64,000 bases of DNA from JBEBGV01 sp040081265 (lineage in GTDB: Bacteria > Acidobacteriota > Vicinamibacteria > Vicinamibacterales > UBA2999), in assembly GCA_040081265.1 (NCBI GenBank), contig JBEBGV010000016.1:17291-81290 (forward strand), given 5' to 3'. This document shows positions 44,691 through 54,220 of this stretch, piece by piece. The notes under the pieces were generated by a model that did not search any database, had not been told where the DNA came from, and saw only the letters and a list, made by a program, of their open reading frames with translations. The stretch's first letter is position 1. Each line of letters begins with the position of its first letter. A program made the translations under genes and the position numbers.

Positions 44691-45701
44691 ATGTTCCGGT
44701 CAGCGGTGGCAGTCGCCGGGGCCCTTCTTCTGGGCGCGACACCCGGCGCACTGAGCGTCGACGTTCTTCGCCCCGTCTCCGCTTTACCTCCGCACATCAC
44801 CGGGCTGTTTGAAGAACCCCTGGGATTCCAGCAGGCTCGCGGAGGGACGTACTACGTCTTCGACCGTCGCGGTCACACGGTCTACACGGTGAACGCGGCA
44901 AGAAATGAGGCGCGTAAGGTCGTAGAGATCGGGCAGGAAATGGGCCGTATCATCCAGCCCCGAGGCTTCGACGTGACCTCCGCGGGCGCCTTTGTCATCG
45001 CCGACGCGCCGCGCGCCCAGGAACGGATTCAGGTCTTCGATCCCGAGGGAATGCGGACCCACGGATTCTTCCTGCCTGGCCGAGCCCTGCAGAACCTGAC
45101 CGTGGACAGTGTCGTCCTGAACGGGGTCGCGTCGCTGCAGTTCACTGGCTCATCCCTCCTGATCAGCGAACCGGAAAGCGGCTGGTTGTTCACCGAGTAC
45201 GGCCTTACCGGCGGCGCGCGGCGGGGCATCGGCCAGCTGCGTCCCACCGGATTCGAACAGGACCGAGCGCTGCACGCCGCAATGAACGCAGGGCTGCCAC
45301 TGGTCGATCCAGCTGGCGGGTTTTACTACGTGTTCCTCGCTGGACGCCCCATCTTCCGCAAGTACGACGCAAACGGGACCCTCGTCTTCGAACGGCACAT
45401 CGAAGGACGGGAACTCGACGACTTCGTCTCGGCGCTGCCGACCAGGTGGCCGACGCGACGCATCGAGGACCGCGAGGTCCCGTTCGTGGCCCCCACCGTT
45501 CGTGCAGCCGCCGTGGATGCACAGAGTCGCCTGTGGATTTCATTCTCGGTTCCCTACACCTACGTGTACGACGCCAGCGGCGACAAGGTTCGCACCGTTC
45601 AGTTCTCGTCCACCGGCGTATTCGCGCCCACGAGCCTGGCGTTCTCTCCGTCGGGGAAACTGCTCGCAACCCCCGGCTGCTACGAGTTCGATCCGAAGTA
45701 G
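44691..45701 (+). CDS. secreted beta-propeller-like protein (336 aa)
   Basis: A signal peptide (FRSAVAVAGALLLGATPGALS) is followed by repeated blade-like strands: GGTYYVFDRRGHTVYTV, AGAFVIADAPRAQERIQVFDPEG, GGFYYVFLAGRPIFRKYDANG, RLWISFSVPYTYVYDASGDKV. These suggest a six-bladed NHL/SMP-30-like propeller. GGAGG stands 8 bases before the ATG, just after the E1 gene. Function unknown. Confidence 0.75.
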   Translation: MFRSAVAVAGALLLGATPGALSVDVLRPVSALPPHITGLFEEPLGFQQARGGTYYVFDRRGHTVYTVNAARNEARKVVEIGQEMGRIIQPRGFDVTSAGAFVIADAPRAQERIQVFDPEGMRTHGFFLPGRALQNLTVDSVVLNGVASLQFTGSSLLISEPESGWLFTEYGLTGGARRGIGQLRPTGFEQDRALHAAMNAGLPLVDPAGGFYYVFLAGRPIFRKYDANGTLVFERHIEGRELDDFVSALPTRWPTRRIEDREVPFVAPTVRAAAVDAQSRLWISFSVPYTYVYDASGDKVRTVQFSSTGVFAPTSLAFSPSGKLLATPGCYEFDPK

Positions 45702-45716
45702 AAGTGGAAAATGAGT

Positions 45717-45799
45717 AAATGGGGTCGGAGGTCATTTAAACAGGACACCGCCATGCACCCCGACCAACTGTCCACTTTAAATGACCTCCGACCCCATTT
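45717..45799. repeat. perfect 24-bp inverted repeat pair
   Basis: The arm at 45717-45740 (starts AAATGGGGTCGGAGG) is the exact reverse complement of 45776-45799, with 35 bases between. Palindromes with this GGGGTCGGAGGTCATTT core are, as I recall, of the type linked with REP-associated tyrosine transposases. None is present here, so this may be a stranded copy. It also could form a hairpin ending the previous transcript. Confidence 0.85.
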
Positions 45800-45814
45800 C
45801 TCGGAACGTCGCTC

Positions 45815-46785
<971 letters not shown>

Positions 46786-46789
<4 letters not shown>

Positions 46790-47589
46790 AACGCCTGCAG
46801 GCACTGCTCGCCAAGGAACTGATGGACCTCCGGGCCAATCCTGGCCTGTTCGTTCCCGCCGTCCTGACCGGCCTGCTCTCTTTGATGCTCCCGTTCTTCG
46901 TCGCCGTCTTCGTTCCATGGCTCACGGGAGAGCGCCTATCGGACTCGTCAGATTTCACGCTCGCCATCGAGCTGTACAGGACGGAGTTCTCAACGGCGCC
47001 GCTCTCGCCGGAGGGCGCCGTTCAGGGGTGGATCTTCCAGCAGTTTCTCGTGCTCCTGGTACTTGCCCCGATCGCCGGCGCCATGTCTGTCGCTGCGTAC
47101 ACGGTGATCGGCGAGAAGCAGGCCCGCACGCTCGAGCCGCTGCTGGCGACCCCGCTCAGTACCGTGGAGCTGCTCGGGGCCAAGGTTCTGGGCGCGCTCA
47201 TTCCGGCGGCGGCACTGACGTTCGGGTCGTTTGGACTCTATTTTTCCGGAGTCCTCTTTCTCGCTGAGCCGCAGGTATACCAGGTGCTGCTCACGGCTCG
47301 CGCTCTGTCGATCGTCTTCGTCCTCGGCCCGCTGGCCACCCTGGCCGCCCTGCAACTCGCCGTCTGTGTCTCGTCTCGGGTGAACGACGCACGAAGCGCC
47401 CAGCAGATCGGGGCGCTGATCATCCTTCCGTTGAGCGGACTGCTCGTGGCGCAGCTCATGGGCCGCGTGCAGCTGACGCCCGCGTGGCTGACCGTCGCCG
47501 CCGTCATACTGTTGCTCGTGAACATCGGCCTGATGCGAACCGCGGTCGTGATCTTCGACCGCGAGTCGATTCTCACCAGGTGGAAGTAG
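46786..47589 (+). CDS. ABC-2 type exporter permease
   Basis: A 267-residue membrane protein with six hydrophobic segments. KRLQALLAKELMDLRANPGLFV start; YTVIGEKQARTLEPLLATPLSTVELLGAKVLG is the typical ABC-2 block. It pairs with the ATPase encoded just upstream. Cargo unknown. Confidence 0.9.
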
Positions 47590-47590
47590 C

Positions 47591-48466
47591 GTGACGGCGC
47601 AGTCCGACGTCGGACGTCTCGTTCGTGTCGCCATGAAGCATCCCCGCGATGCATTTGTGAGCCAGGCGTCGATTGACTCGCAGTGGAAGAGCCTCAATTA
47701 CCACGCCCCTCCACACTTCCTGCGCGCGTGCCTGGAATTCGATGCGCTGGTCCGCCTTCTCGAAGACAACGGCACGCGTGTCGAGCTGCTTCCGCAGCAT
47801 GCCGCCACCGGGCTCGACTCGATCTACGTCCGCGACGCCAGCCTCATCACCGATCGGGGAGCTGTGCTGTGCAGGATGGGGAAGGCGCTGAGATCGGGTG
47901 AGCCGGATGCCCAGGCGACCGCCCTCTCGAACCTCGGCGTGGCCCTCGCAGGCCGAATCGAGCCTCCAGGAACGATTGAGGGCGGTGACCTCACCTGGCT
48001 CGATCACCGGACGCTGGCGGTCGGCCTCGGCTATCGGACCAATGCGGAAGGGATCCGTCAGCTCCGCGAGCTCATGGCCGACGACATCGACGAACTCGTG
48101 GTCGTGCCTCTGCCCCACTGGCGAGGTGAGTCAGACGTCATGCACTTGATGTCGCTCATCAGTCCGGTCGACCACGACCTGGTGTGCGTCTATTCCCCGT
48201 TACTGTCGGTGCCGTTCAGAAACGTCCTGCTCGACCGAGGGCTTACCCTCGTCGAGGTACCCCACGGCGAATTCGACAACATGGGCACGAACGTCCTCGC
48301 CATTGCGCCACGTACCGCGATCGTCGTCAAGGGCAACAGGGACACTCGCCGCGCGCTCGAACAGGCCGGCGTCCAGGTGCTCGAGTACGAGGGCGCAGAA
48401 ATCAGCGTCAAGGGCGCGGGTGGGCCCACGTGCCTGACGCGGCCATTGATGCGCGAACGACCGTGA
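47591..48466 (+). CDS. amidinohydrolase of the arginine deiminase/dimethylargininase type
   Basis: A 291-residue protein. VRVAMKHPRDAF start, SIYVRDASLITDRGAVL, GTIEGGDLTWLDHRTLAVGLGYRTN, a histidine in ESDVMHLMS, and a C-terminal cysteine in GGPTCLTRPL match the substrate and Cys-His-acid sites of dimethylarginine dimethylaminohydrolase-like enzymes. Substrate is probably arginine or a methylated arginine. GTG start one base after the permease stop. Confidence 0.88.
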   Translation: MTAQSDVGRLVRVAMKHPRDAFVSQASIDSQWKSLNYHAPPHFLRACLEFDALVRLLEDNGTRVELLPQHAATGLDSIYVRDASLITDRGAVLCRMGKALRSGEPDAQATALSNLGVALAGRIEPPGTIEGGDLTWLDHRTLAVGLGYRTNAEGIRQLRELMADDIDELVVVPLPHWRGESDVMHLMSLISPVDHDLVCVYSPLLSVPFRNVLLDRGLTLVEVPHGEFDNMGTNVLAIAPRTAIVVKGNRDTRRALEQAGVQVLEYEGAEISVKGAGGPTCLTRPLMRERP

Positions 48467-49251
48467 ACGTGATCGACAGGGGAGAGGGTGTCCCGGTAAT
48501 CGTCATTCCTGGCGTACAGGGACGATGGGAGTGGCATCGACCGGCAATCGATGCGCTGGCACGATTCGGCCGGGTCCTGACGTTCTCCCTGGCCGGTGAG
48601 CCTGGCTCAGGAGTGCAGTGCAATCAGCGGTCTCTGATTGACTGTTATTGCGACCAGATCGCGACGGCCATGACAGATGCCGGCCTGGCCCGTGCCTCGC
48701 TGTGCGGCATCTCATATGGCGGACTCGTCGCCGCTGTCTTCGCGGCGAGATATCCTGAACGTGTGTCGTCGCTGATTCTGGTCTCGGCCCTGCCGCCAAC
48801 CTGGACGCCGAACCGTCGAGTACAAACGTATCTGCGGCTGCCACGCTTGTGCACGCCGGTCTTCATGTTGTCGTCGCTCAGGCTTGCGACAGAGATCGTG
48901 AGCGCGTCGCCCCACCTTGCTGACGCATGTGCAACCAGCGTGCGCCACGCCTGGAATGTGCTCACTCACTTCTTCTCGCCGGTGCGGATGGCGGGCCGCA
49001 TCTCTGACCTGGCGACGCTGAACCTGACCGACGAAGTGCGACAGGTCACCGCACCCACTCTGGTGGTCATCGGTGAGTCCCACCTCGACCTGGTGGTTCC
49101 TGTAGAGGCGACTCTGGACTACGTTCGCCTTGTGCCGCAGGCACATGTGGCGACCCTGGCAGGAACAGGGCACCTCGGTTCCATCACGCGTCCCGATGCC
49201 TTTGCCGAACTCGTTGCCTCATTCGCGGGGCAGCACTCCACACCACTCTGA
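48463..49251 (+). CDS. alpha/beta hydrolase
   Basis: A 262-residue protein. Nucleophile elbow CGISYGG; acid in VVIGESHLDLVVP; histidine in GTGHLGSIT; oxyanion region VIPGVQGRWEWHRPAI. GTG 48463 overlaps the previous stop by four bases. The frame open upstream to 48184 is the shadow of the previous gene. Substrate unknown. Confidence 0.88.
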   Translation: MNVIDRGEGVPVIVIPGVQGRWEWHRPAIDALARFGRVLTFSLAGEPGSGVQCNQRSLIDCYCDQIATAMTDAGLARASLCGISYGGLVAAVFAARYPERVSSLILVSALPPTWTPNRRVQTYLRLPRLCTPVFMLSSLRLATEIVSASPHLADACATSVRHAWNVLTHFFSPVRMAGRISDLATLNLTDEVRQVTAPTLVVIGESHLDLVVPVEATLDYVRLVPQAHVATLAGTGHLGSITRPDAFAELVASFAGQHSTPL

Positions 49252-49260
49252 GGAGACTCC

Positions 49261-49902
49261 TTGGCTGAAGTCGTTCGTGAAATTCCCGGGCCCCTTGGTC
49301 CGCTCGAATGTCTCATCGAGAAACCCGTCGGCCCACCAAGAGCGGTCGTGGTCTTTGCGCATCCGCTGCCAACCGAGGGTGGCACCATGCACACCAAGGT
49401 CGTGTTCCAGGGCGCCAAGGCCCTGGCGCGCGTCGGATGCGTGGTGCTCAGATTCAACTTCCGCGGCGTGGGGCGAAGCCCTGGAGCGTGGGACAAAGGG
49501 GTGGGCGAACTCAGCGACTTTCGCGCGGCGGTCGACTACATGGCCGAGCATTACCCGGGGCTTGACATCTGGGCTGCTGGATTCTCCTTCGGGTCATATG
49601 TGGCCATGACCGCTGGGGCCGACGATGACCGGGTGTGCGCGCTCATTGGTATCGCCCCGCCCGTGGATCGATACGAGTTTGCGACCGTCAAACAGTCGAC
49701 AAAGCCCAAGTTCATCGTGCACGGCGAGGAAGACGAGCTGATTTCGCTCAAGCTGGTCCGTCAGTTCTACGCGACCCTGCCCGAGCCCAAGGAGTTTGTC
49801 CAGGTCGAAGGCGCCAATCACCTCTTCGACGGCCAGGCCAGCGAGGTGGGGGACGCCCTGGAAGGCCTGCTGAGCGATTTTTCGTGCCGCACGTTATCCT
49901 AG
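49261..49902 (+). CDS. small alpha/beta hydrolase (COG2945-like)
   Basis: A 213-residue protein. VVVFAHPLPTEGGTMHTKVV, LRFNFRGVGRSPG, nucleophile AAGFSFGSY, acid HGEEDELIS, histidine GANHLFDGQ. A compact esterase family without lid. TTG start with GAGGAG 6 bases upstream, as no ATG fits. Substrate unknown. Confidence 0.88.
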   Translation: MAEVVREIPGPLGPLECLIEKPVGPPRAVVVFAHPLPTEGGTMHTKVVFQGAKALARVGCVVLRFNFRGVGRSPGAWDKGVGELSDFRAAVDYMAEHYPGLDIWAAGFSFGSYVAMTAGADDDRVCALIGIAPPVDRYEFATVKQSTKPKFIVHGEEDELISLKLVRQFYATLPEPKEFVQVEGANHLFDGQASEVGDALEGLLSDFSCRTLS

Positions 49903-49906
49903 CAAT

Positions 49907-50512
49907 GTGAGAATCCTTGCCCTCCTCGTCGCCGGCGTCATGACCTCGGCGTGCACGTCCGGGCCGCAGCCCACCGACGACAGCAGTTACGTCGACGAGC
50001 TGGCAGCAGACCGGGCGACCAAGGACCAGTTCATGACGGAGGACCGGGAGTCGCCGATTCCGGCCGACAAGAAGACCTCGCTGCTTCCGCTCAAGTACTT
50101 TCCGCCCGACCCCTCGCTCGTGGTACCGGCCGCACTGAAGCTGCAGGATGAGCGTCCGGTCTTCGAGATGCCGACCTCCACGGGCACCATCCGTCGCTAT
50201 CAGCTCGTCGGAAGGCTGGAGTTCACGCTGCAGGGACAGTCGATGACCCTGGGCGCCTTCGTCGAAGAAGGCACGCGGCAGATCGAGACCCTGTTCGTCC
50301 CGTTTGCCGACCAGACCACCGGCACCGAGACCTACCCGGCTGGACGCTACCTCGACCTCCACCCCACGGGAACCGGGTACTACACCGTGGACTTCAACCG
50401 GGCATACAACCCCTATTGCGCCTACAACGCGACCTACGAGTGTCCGTATCCCCCGCCCTCGAATCGCTTGAAGGTGCCTGTCCGTGCCGGTGAAAAGGTG
50501 CCGGGCGCATGA
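49907..50512 (+). CDS. DUF1684 lipoprotein
   Basis: A 201-residue protein with a lipoprotein-like start (LLVAGVMTSAC) and the DUF1684 pattern: DRESPIPADKKTSLLPLKYFPPD, FTLQGQSMTLGAF, LFVPFADQTTGTETYPAGRYLDL, DFNRAYNPYCAYNATYECPYPP. Biochemical role of the family is not known. GTG start; ATGA overlap with the HAD gene. Confidence 0.88.
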   Translation: MRILALLVAGVMTSACTSGPQPTDDSSYVDELAADRATKDQFMTEDRESPIPADKKTSLLPLKYFPPDPSLVVPAALKLQDERPVFEMPTSTGTIRRYQLVGRLEFTLQGQSMTLGAFVEEGTRQIETLFVPFADQTTGTETYPAGRYLDLHPTGTGYYTVDFNRAYNPYCAYNATYECPYPPPSNRLKVPVRAGEKVPGA

Positions 50513-51204
50513 CACGCGCCCTCCAGGCCGTGATCTTCGACTTTGACGGAGTGATTGCCAACAGCGAGCCGCTTCACCTGCGCGCTTTCCAGCAGGCTCT
50601 CGGCGACGAGGGCATCGTCCTCACTGCCGAGGAGTACTACTCACGCTATCTCGGCTACGACGATGTGGGTGCGTTCCGGGCGCTGGGACAGGATCGCGGC
50701 ATCGAGATGAATCAGTCGCGTGTGGCCACTCTGGTCGAACGCAAGGGGGTGCGTCTCCAGGAACTGATGGATGCTGGAGAGGTCCTCTTCCCCGGAGCGG
50801 CAGACTTCATACGCGCCTCCGCGCAAGCGGTGCCGATCGCCATCGCCTCGGGAGCCCTGCGTCACGAGATCGATGAAATCGTGGTTGCGGCAGGACTGGC
50901 TCCACTCTTCGCCACCATCGTGGCCTCTGGCGACACACCGGACAGCAAGCCTTCGCCTGCTCCCTACCGGCTGGCGTTCGAGCGTCTCAAGGCCGTGCAG
51001 CCAGACCTCGAACCCCACCGGTGCGTGGCCATCGAGGACTCGCGCTGGGGCCTGGCGTCGGCCGCCGGTGCGGGACTGCGCTGCGTGGGGGTGACCACCA
51101 GCTATGGAGCGGGAGAACTTGCCGACGCCGAGCTGATCGTCGAAGGACTCCACCGTCTCACCGTCAGCGCCCTCGACGACCTGGTGGCTGGAGCCACGGC
51201 GTGA
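50509..51204 (+). CDS. HAD-superfamily phosphatase/phosphoglucomutase-like
   Basis: A 231-residue protein. Motif I DFDGVIANSEPLH, motif II IASGALRHE, motif III SKPSPAPY, motif IV AIEDSRWGLASAAGAG. A helical cap between motifs I and II fits the beta-phosphoglucomutase subfamily. Substrate not assignable. Confidence 0.92.
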   Translation: MTRALQAVIFDFDGVIANSEPLHLRAFQQALGDEGIVLTAEEYYSRYLGYDDVGAFRALGQDRGIEMNQSRVATLVERKGVRLQELMDAGEVLFPGAADFIRASAQAVPIAIASGALRHEIDEIVVAAGLAPLFATIVASGDTPDSKPSPAPYRLAFERLKAVQPDLEPHRCVAIEDSRWGLASAAGAGLRCVGVTTSYGAGELADAELIVEGLHRLTVSALDDLVAGATA

Positions 51205-52085
51205 CACCGCGCAAAGAGCTGGTCGAAGGCCTTCAGGCCGCGGCCAACGCACCCGGCGGGTCGCTCGCCCCGGCGGCGCTGGTCGTTGCGAGGCTCGAGT
51301 ATCCCCAGGTCGATACCGAGCGCTACCTGGCCATGCTCGACGGTCTCGGCGACGGAGCCAGGCGATGGATTGAGGCGAAGACCTCGGAGCGGAAAGACAC
51401 CTCGATGCTGGCGTGCATCAAGGCATTCAACGAGTATCTCTTCGCTGAACAGGGCTTTCGCGGCAACCAGGACCGCTACGACGACCCGCGCAACAGCTGC
51501 CTCAACGAAGTCCTGGATCGTCGAACCGGGATCCCAATCACCCTGTCGCTGGTCTACATGGAGATAGGTCGGCGGGCCGGCCTGCGGATCGATGGCGTGA
51601 ACTTTCCCGGTCACTTCCTCGTGCGGTGTCCGGAAGTCGGGGGACGGGGACGTGCCGGGCTGATTGTCGATCCGTTTCACGGCGGCGCGCTGCTTTCGGA
51701 GGACGATTGCCGCGTCCTCCTCGAGAAGCACGTCGGTCAGGACATTGCCTTCAGTCGATCGCTGCTGGCGCCGGCCACGCGTCAGCAGATCATCGTGCGC
51801 ATGCTGATCAACCTGAAGCGCCTGTATGTCCACATGCGCTCGTTTCCCCAGGCCCGCGAGGTCACTGAGATGCTCCTGGCGATGACCCCGTCAGCCCTCA
51901 GCGAGCTGCGCGACCGGGGCCTGCTGGCCTATCACCTGAACGACGTCGCCGGCGCGCTCCGCGACCTGCAGACCTATCTCAAGCTGTCGAGCATGAGCGA
52001 GATGGACAAGCAGGAGCGTGCCGAGTACGAGCAAATCTGGGAGCACGTCAAGACCCTGCGCCGCCGCGTCGCCTCGCTGAACTGA
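51201..52085 (+). CDS. SirB1/transglutaminase-like protein with TPR tail
   Basis: A 294-residue protein. RYDDPRNSCLNEVLDRRTGIPITLSLVYMEI is the family signature with the cysteine, and GVNFPGHFLVR holds the conserved histidine. The C-terminal third is helical repeats (LRDRGLLAYHLNDVAGALRDL). Proposed peptidase or scaffold, role unclear. GTG start by four-base overlap with the HAD gene. Last gene of the operon, followed by a paired palindrome. Confidence 0.9.
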   Translation: MTPRKELVEGLQAAANAPGGSLAPAALVVARLEYPQVDTERYLAMLDGLGDGARRWIEAKTSERKDTSMLACIKAFNEYLFAEQGFRGNQDRYDDPRNSCLNEVLDRRTGIPITLSLVYMEIGRRAGLRIDGVNFPGHFLVRCPEVGGRGRAGLIVDPFHGGALLSEDDCRVLLEKHVGQDIAFSRSLLAPATRQQIIVRMLINLKRLYVHMRSFPQAREVTEMLLAMTPSALSELRDRGLLAYHLNDVAGALRDLQTYLKLSSMSEMDKQERAEYEQIWEHVKTLRRRVASLN

Positions 52086-52093
52086 CGTGACAC

Positions 52094-52168
52094 GCCGGAC
52101 CTGAAGGTCCGGCCTACGTACGAAGCCGCACGGTTGCTTTGGTCGTAGGGCGGACCTTCAGGTCCGCC
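52094..52168. repeat. pair of inverted palindromes (REP-like doublet)
   Basis: Hairpin 1 at 52094-52113 (GCCGGACCT-GA-AGGTCCGGC) is followed by CTACG. Hairpin 2 at 52149-52168 (GGCGGACCT-TC-AGGTCCGCC) is preceded by CGTAG. The two 20-base units are inverted copies differing by one base. A third, diverged unit lies at 54923-54948. The second hairpin covers the end of the NUDIX gene. It could end transcription from both sides. Confidence 0.8.
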
Positions 52169-52799
52169 TTGCTGCAGCACAGAGTGGACAAAGAAGCTCG
52201 ACGCCCACCTTCGATGTGCGCCCCTCGGGTGAGAGCACCCACGGTCTTACCTGCCACGGCGGGTCGTGCCTGACGTGCTGGCCATGGCCACATTCGAGGT
52301 CTGCAACCCAATGGCCTTGGTTATCCTGATGGAAGGCAACGATTCGACGAGCAGGCGGAGCACCTGCAACTGCTGCCGTGAACTGACGTACGGCCCAGGC
52401 GTGACTCTGGTGCATCAGTTCCCGCACCGCCGCGTCGGGGCTGCGCCAGAGGGTCTTGTGGCCGGGTTCGGTACCCTGGCCTGCGCTGCTCAGGATTTCG
52501 ATGGCGAAGAACGAGCTGGGCTTCTCGAAGGCAGGCGTGAACTGAATCGCGACGGCGATCCGCGAGAGCACGCGGATCGTCCAGCCGCACTCCTCGAGGG
52601 CTTCACGAACAAGGGCCGCCTCGGGGCTCTCGCCAGGTTCGATTCCTCCGCCTGGCAGAAACATCCCGTCGGACGCTCGAACGACCGCTATGCGACCGAG
52701 ACTGTCGCCGATGACGGCGTAGGCCCCTGGACGGTGTTTCCGGCGACTCGTGGTCTCGTCGCCAAACCGGGGCGCGTCGTCCCACACGCTGTTCGCCAT
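52158..52799 (-). CDS. NUDIX hydrolase fused to DUF3565
   Basis: A 213-residue protein. NUDIX box GGGIEPGESPEAALVREALEECG (about 50-72, shown in part: GESPEAALVREALEE). The second domain (about 152-208) has FHQDNQGHWVADLECGHGQHVRHDP and PWVLSPEG, with a zinc-like CGH...CPLC set typical of DUF3565, normally a separate small protein. It may hydrolyse a nucleotide-type pyrophosphate. The start codon touches a 7-base tandem repeat. Confidence 0.87.
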   Translation of the reverse strand: MANSVWDDAPRFGDETTSRRKHRPGAYAVIGDSLGRIAVVRASDGMFLPGGGIEPGESPEAALVREALEECGWTIRVLSRIAVAIQFTPAFEKPSSFFAIEILSSAGQGTEPGHKTLWRSPDAAVRELMHQSHAWAVRQFTAAVAGAPPARRIVAFHQDNQGHWVADLECGHGQHVRHDPPWQVRPWVLSPEGRTSKVGVELLCPLCAAARRT

Positions 52800-52819
52800 T
52801 CTTAGTTCTTAGTTCTTAG
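52799..52819. repeat. 7-base tandem repeat TTCTTAG x3
   Basis: Three perfect copies at the 5' edge of the NUDIX gene. It overlaps the last base of its start codon and could vary in number by slippage. Confidence 0.85.
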
Positions 52820-52828
52820 TTCCTGGTC

Positions 52829-54199
52829 CTACTCGGTCGCCGCAATCTCTTGGTAGAGGTACGCGGACGCAATGATTCCGTTGTGGAAGTTGCCGAGGTC
52901 CAGCTTCTCATCAGGGGCGTGAGCGTTTTCGTCGGGCAGGCCAACCCCAAAGAGAACGCTCGGCAGCCCGAGGGCCTCCTGGAATGTCGACACCACAGGA
53001 ATCGACCCGCCTTCCCTGTTGAACACCGGCGCCTGACCAAAGCCCTGTTCGATGGCTCGCCCAGCGGCCCGCACGTACTTGTTGTCGAACTCGGTCATCC
53101 AGGGCTTTCCGCCGTGCATGCGGGTCACTTTCAGTTCAACTGTCTTCGGGCAGATCTTCTTCAAGTAGGCTTCGAAAAGCTCGGCGATCTTGTCCGGGTG
53201 CTGGTCGGGCACGAGGCGCATGCTCACCTTGGCCATCGCAACCGCCGGCAGCACGGTCTTGGCGCCTTCACCCGTGAAGCCTGAGAGCAGCCCGTTCACC
53301 TCGAAGGTCGGTCTCGCCCAGACACGTTCGAGCGTCGAGTAACCACTCTCGCCGAACAGCCTCGGGGCGCCCAGTTCCTTCCGGTATTTCGTCTCATTGA
53401 ACGGCAATTTCTTCCACTCGGCCCGTTCCGCGTCGCTCAACGGTCGCACGGCGTCGTAGAAGCCCGGGATCCTGACGCGCCCTCCGCGGTCCTTCATCTG
53501 CGCGAGCACGTTGGCCAGGACGAAGGCGGGATTGGCCACCGCGCCGCCGAAGGATCCGGAGTGCAGATCAGACCTGGTCCCCCTGACGTCGATCTGGAAA
53601 TACGCGAGGCCACGCAGCCCGTAGCAAATCGACGGGATACCCCGATCGAACATCGGCGAATCCGAGATGACGACGACATCGGCTGCCAGTTCGCTCTTGT
53701 GCGCGAGGACGAAGTTGTCGAGGTTCGCACTGCCAACCTCTTCTTCCCCTTCGATCATGAACTTCATGTTCACCGGCAGGCTGCCGAGCGTCTTCATGTA
53801 GGCCTCGATCGCCTTGATGTGCATGAAGACCTGACCCTTGTCATCTGCAGCCCCACGCGCGTAGATCTCGCCATCGCGCACGGTCGCTTCAAACGGCGGA
53901 GTCGTCCACAGATTCACGGGATCCACCGGCTGCACGTCGTAGTGGCCGTAGTAGAGAATGGTCGGCTTGCCAGGAGCATTGAGCCAGTCGCCGTAGACGA
54001 CGGGATTTCCGGGCGTCTCGATGAGCCGTACGTTCTGCATCCCGGCGGCGCGCAGCGCATCGGCCGTCCACTCCGCCGCGCGACGCACATCGGGCGCGTG
54101 CTGCGGCAGCGCGCTGATGCTCGGGATTGCAAGGTACTGCTTCAGTTCGTCGACATAGCGATCGCGGTGAACGTTGATGAAATCAACAACCTGATTCAT
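52829..54199 (-). CDS. M20-family dipeptidase
   Basis: A 456-residue zinc peptidase. Metal ligands in YYGHYDVQPVD and ARGAADDKG, catalytic EGEEEVGS, ISDSPMF, and a late histidine in DLGNFHNGI. The lid domain lies between. No signal peptide, so cytoplasmic. Probably cleaves short peptides. Confidence 0.94.
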   Translation of the reverse strand: MNQVVDFINVHRDRYVDELKQYLAIPSISALPQHAPDVRRAAEWTADALRAAGMQNVRLIETPGNPVVYGDWLNAPGKPTILYYGHYDVQPVDPVNLWTTPPFEATVRDGEIYARGAADDKGQVFMHIKAIEAYMKTLGSLPVNMKFMIEGEEEVGSANLDNFVLAHKSELAADVVVISDSPMFDRGIPSICYGLRGLAYFQIDVRGTRSDLHSGSFGGAVANPAFVLANVLAQMKDRGGRVRIPGFYDAVRPLSDAERAEWKKLPFNETKYRKELGAPRLFGESGYSTLERVWARPTFEVNGLLSGFTGEGAKTVLPAVAMAKVSMRLVPDQHPDKIAELFEAYLKKICPKTVELKVTRMHGGKPWMTEFDNKYVRAAGRAIEQGFGQAPVFNREGGSIPVVSTFQEALGLPSVLFGVGLPDENAHAPDEKLDLGNFHNGIIASAYLYQEIAATE

Positions 54200-54220
54200 G
54201 GCTTCATCATATTCCAGGCG

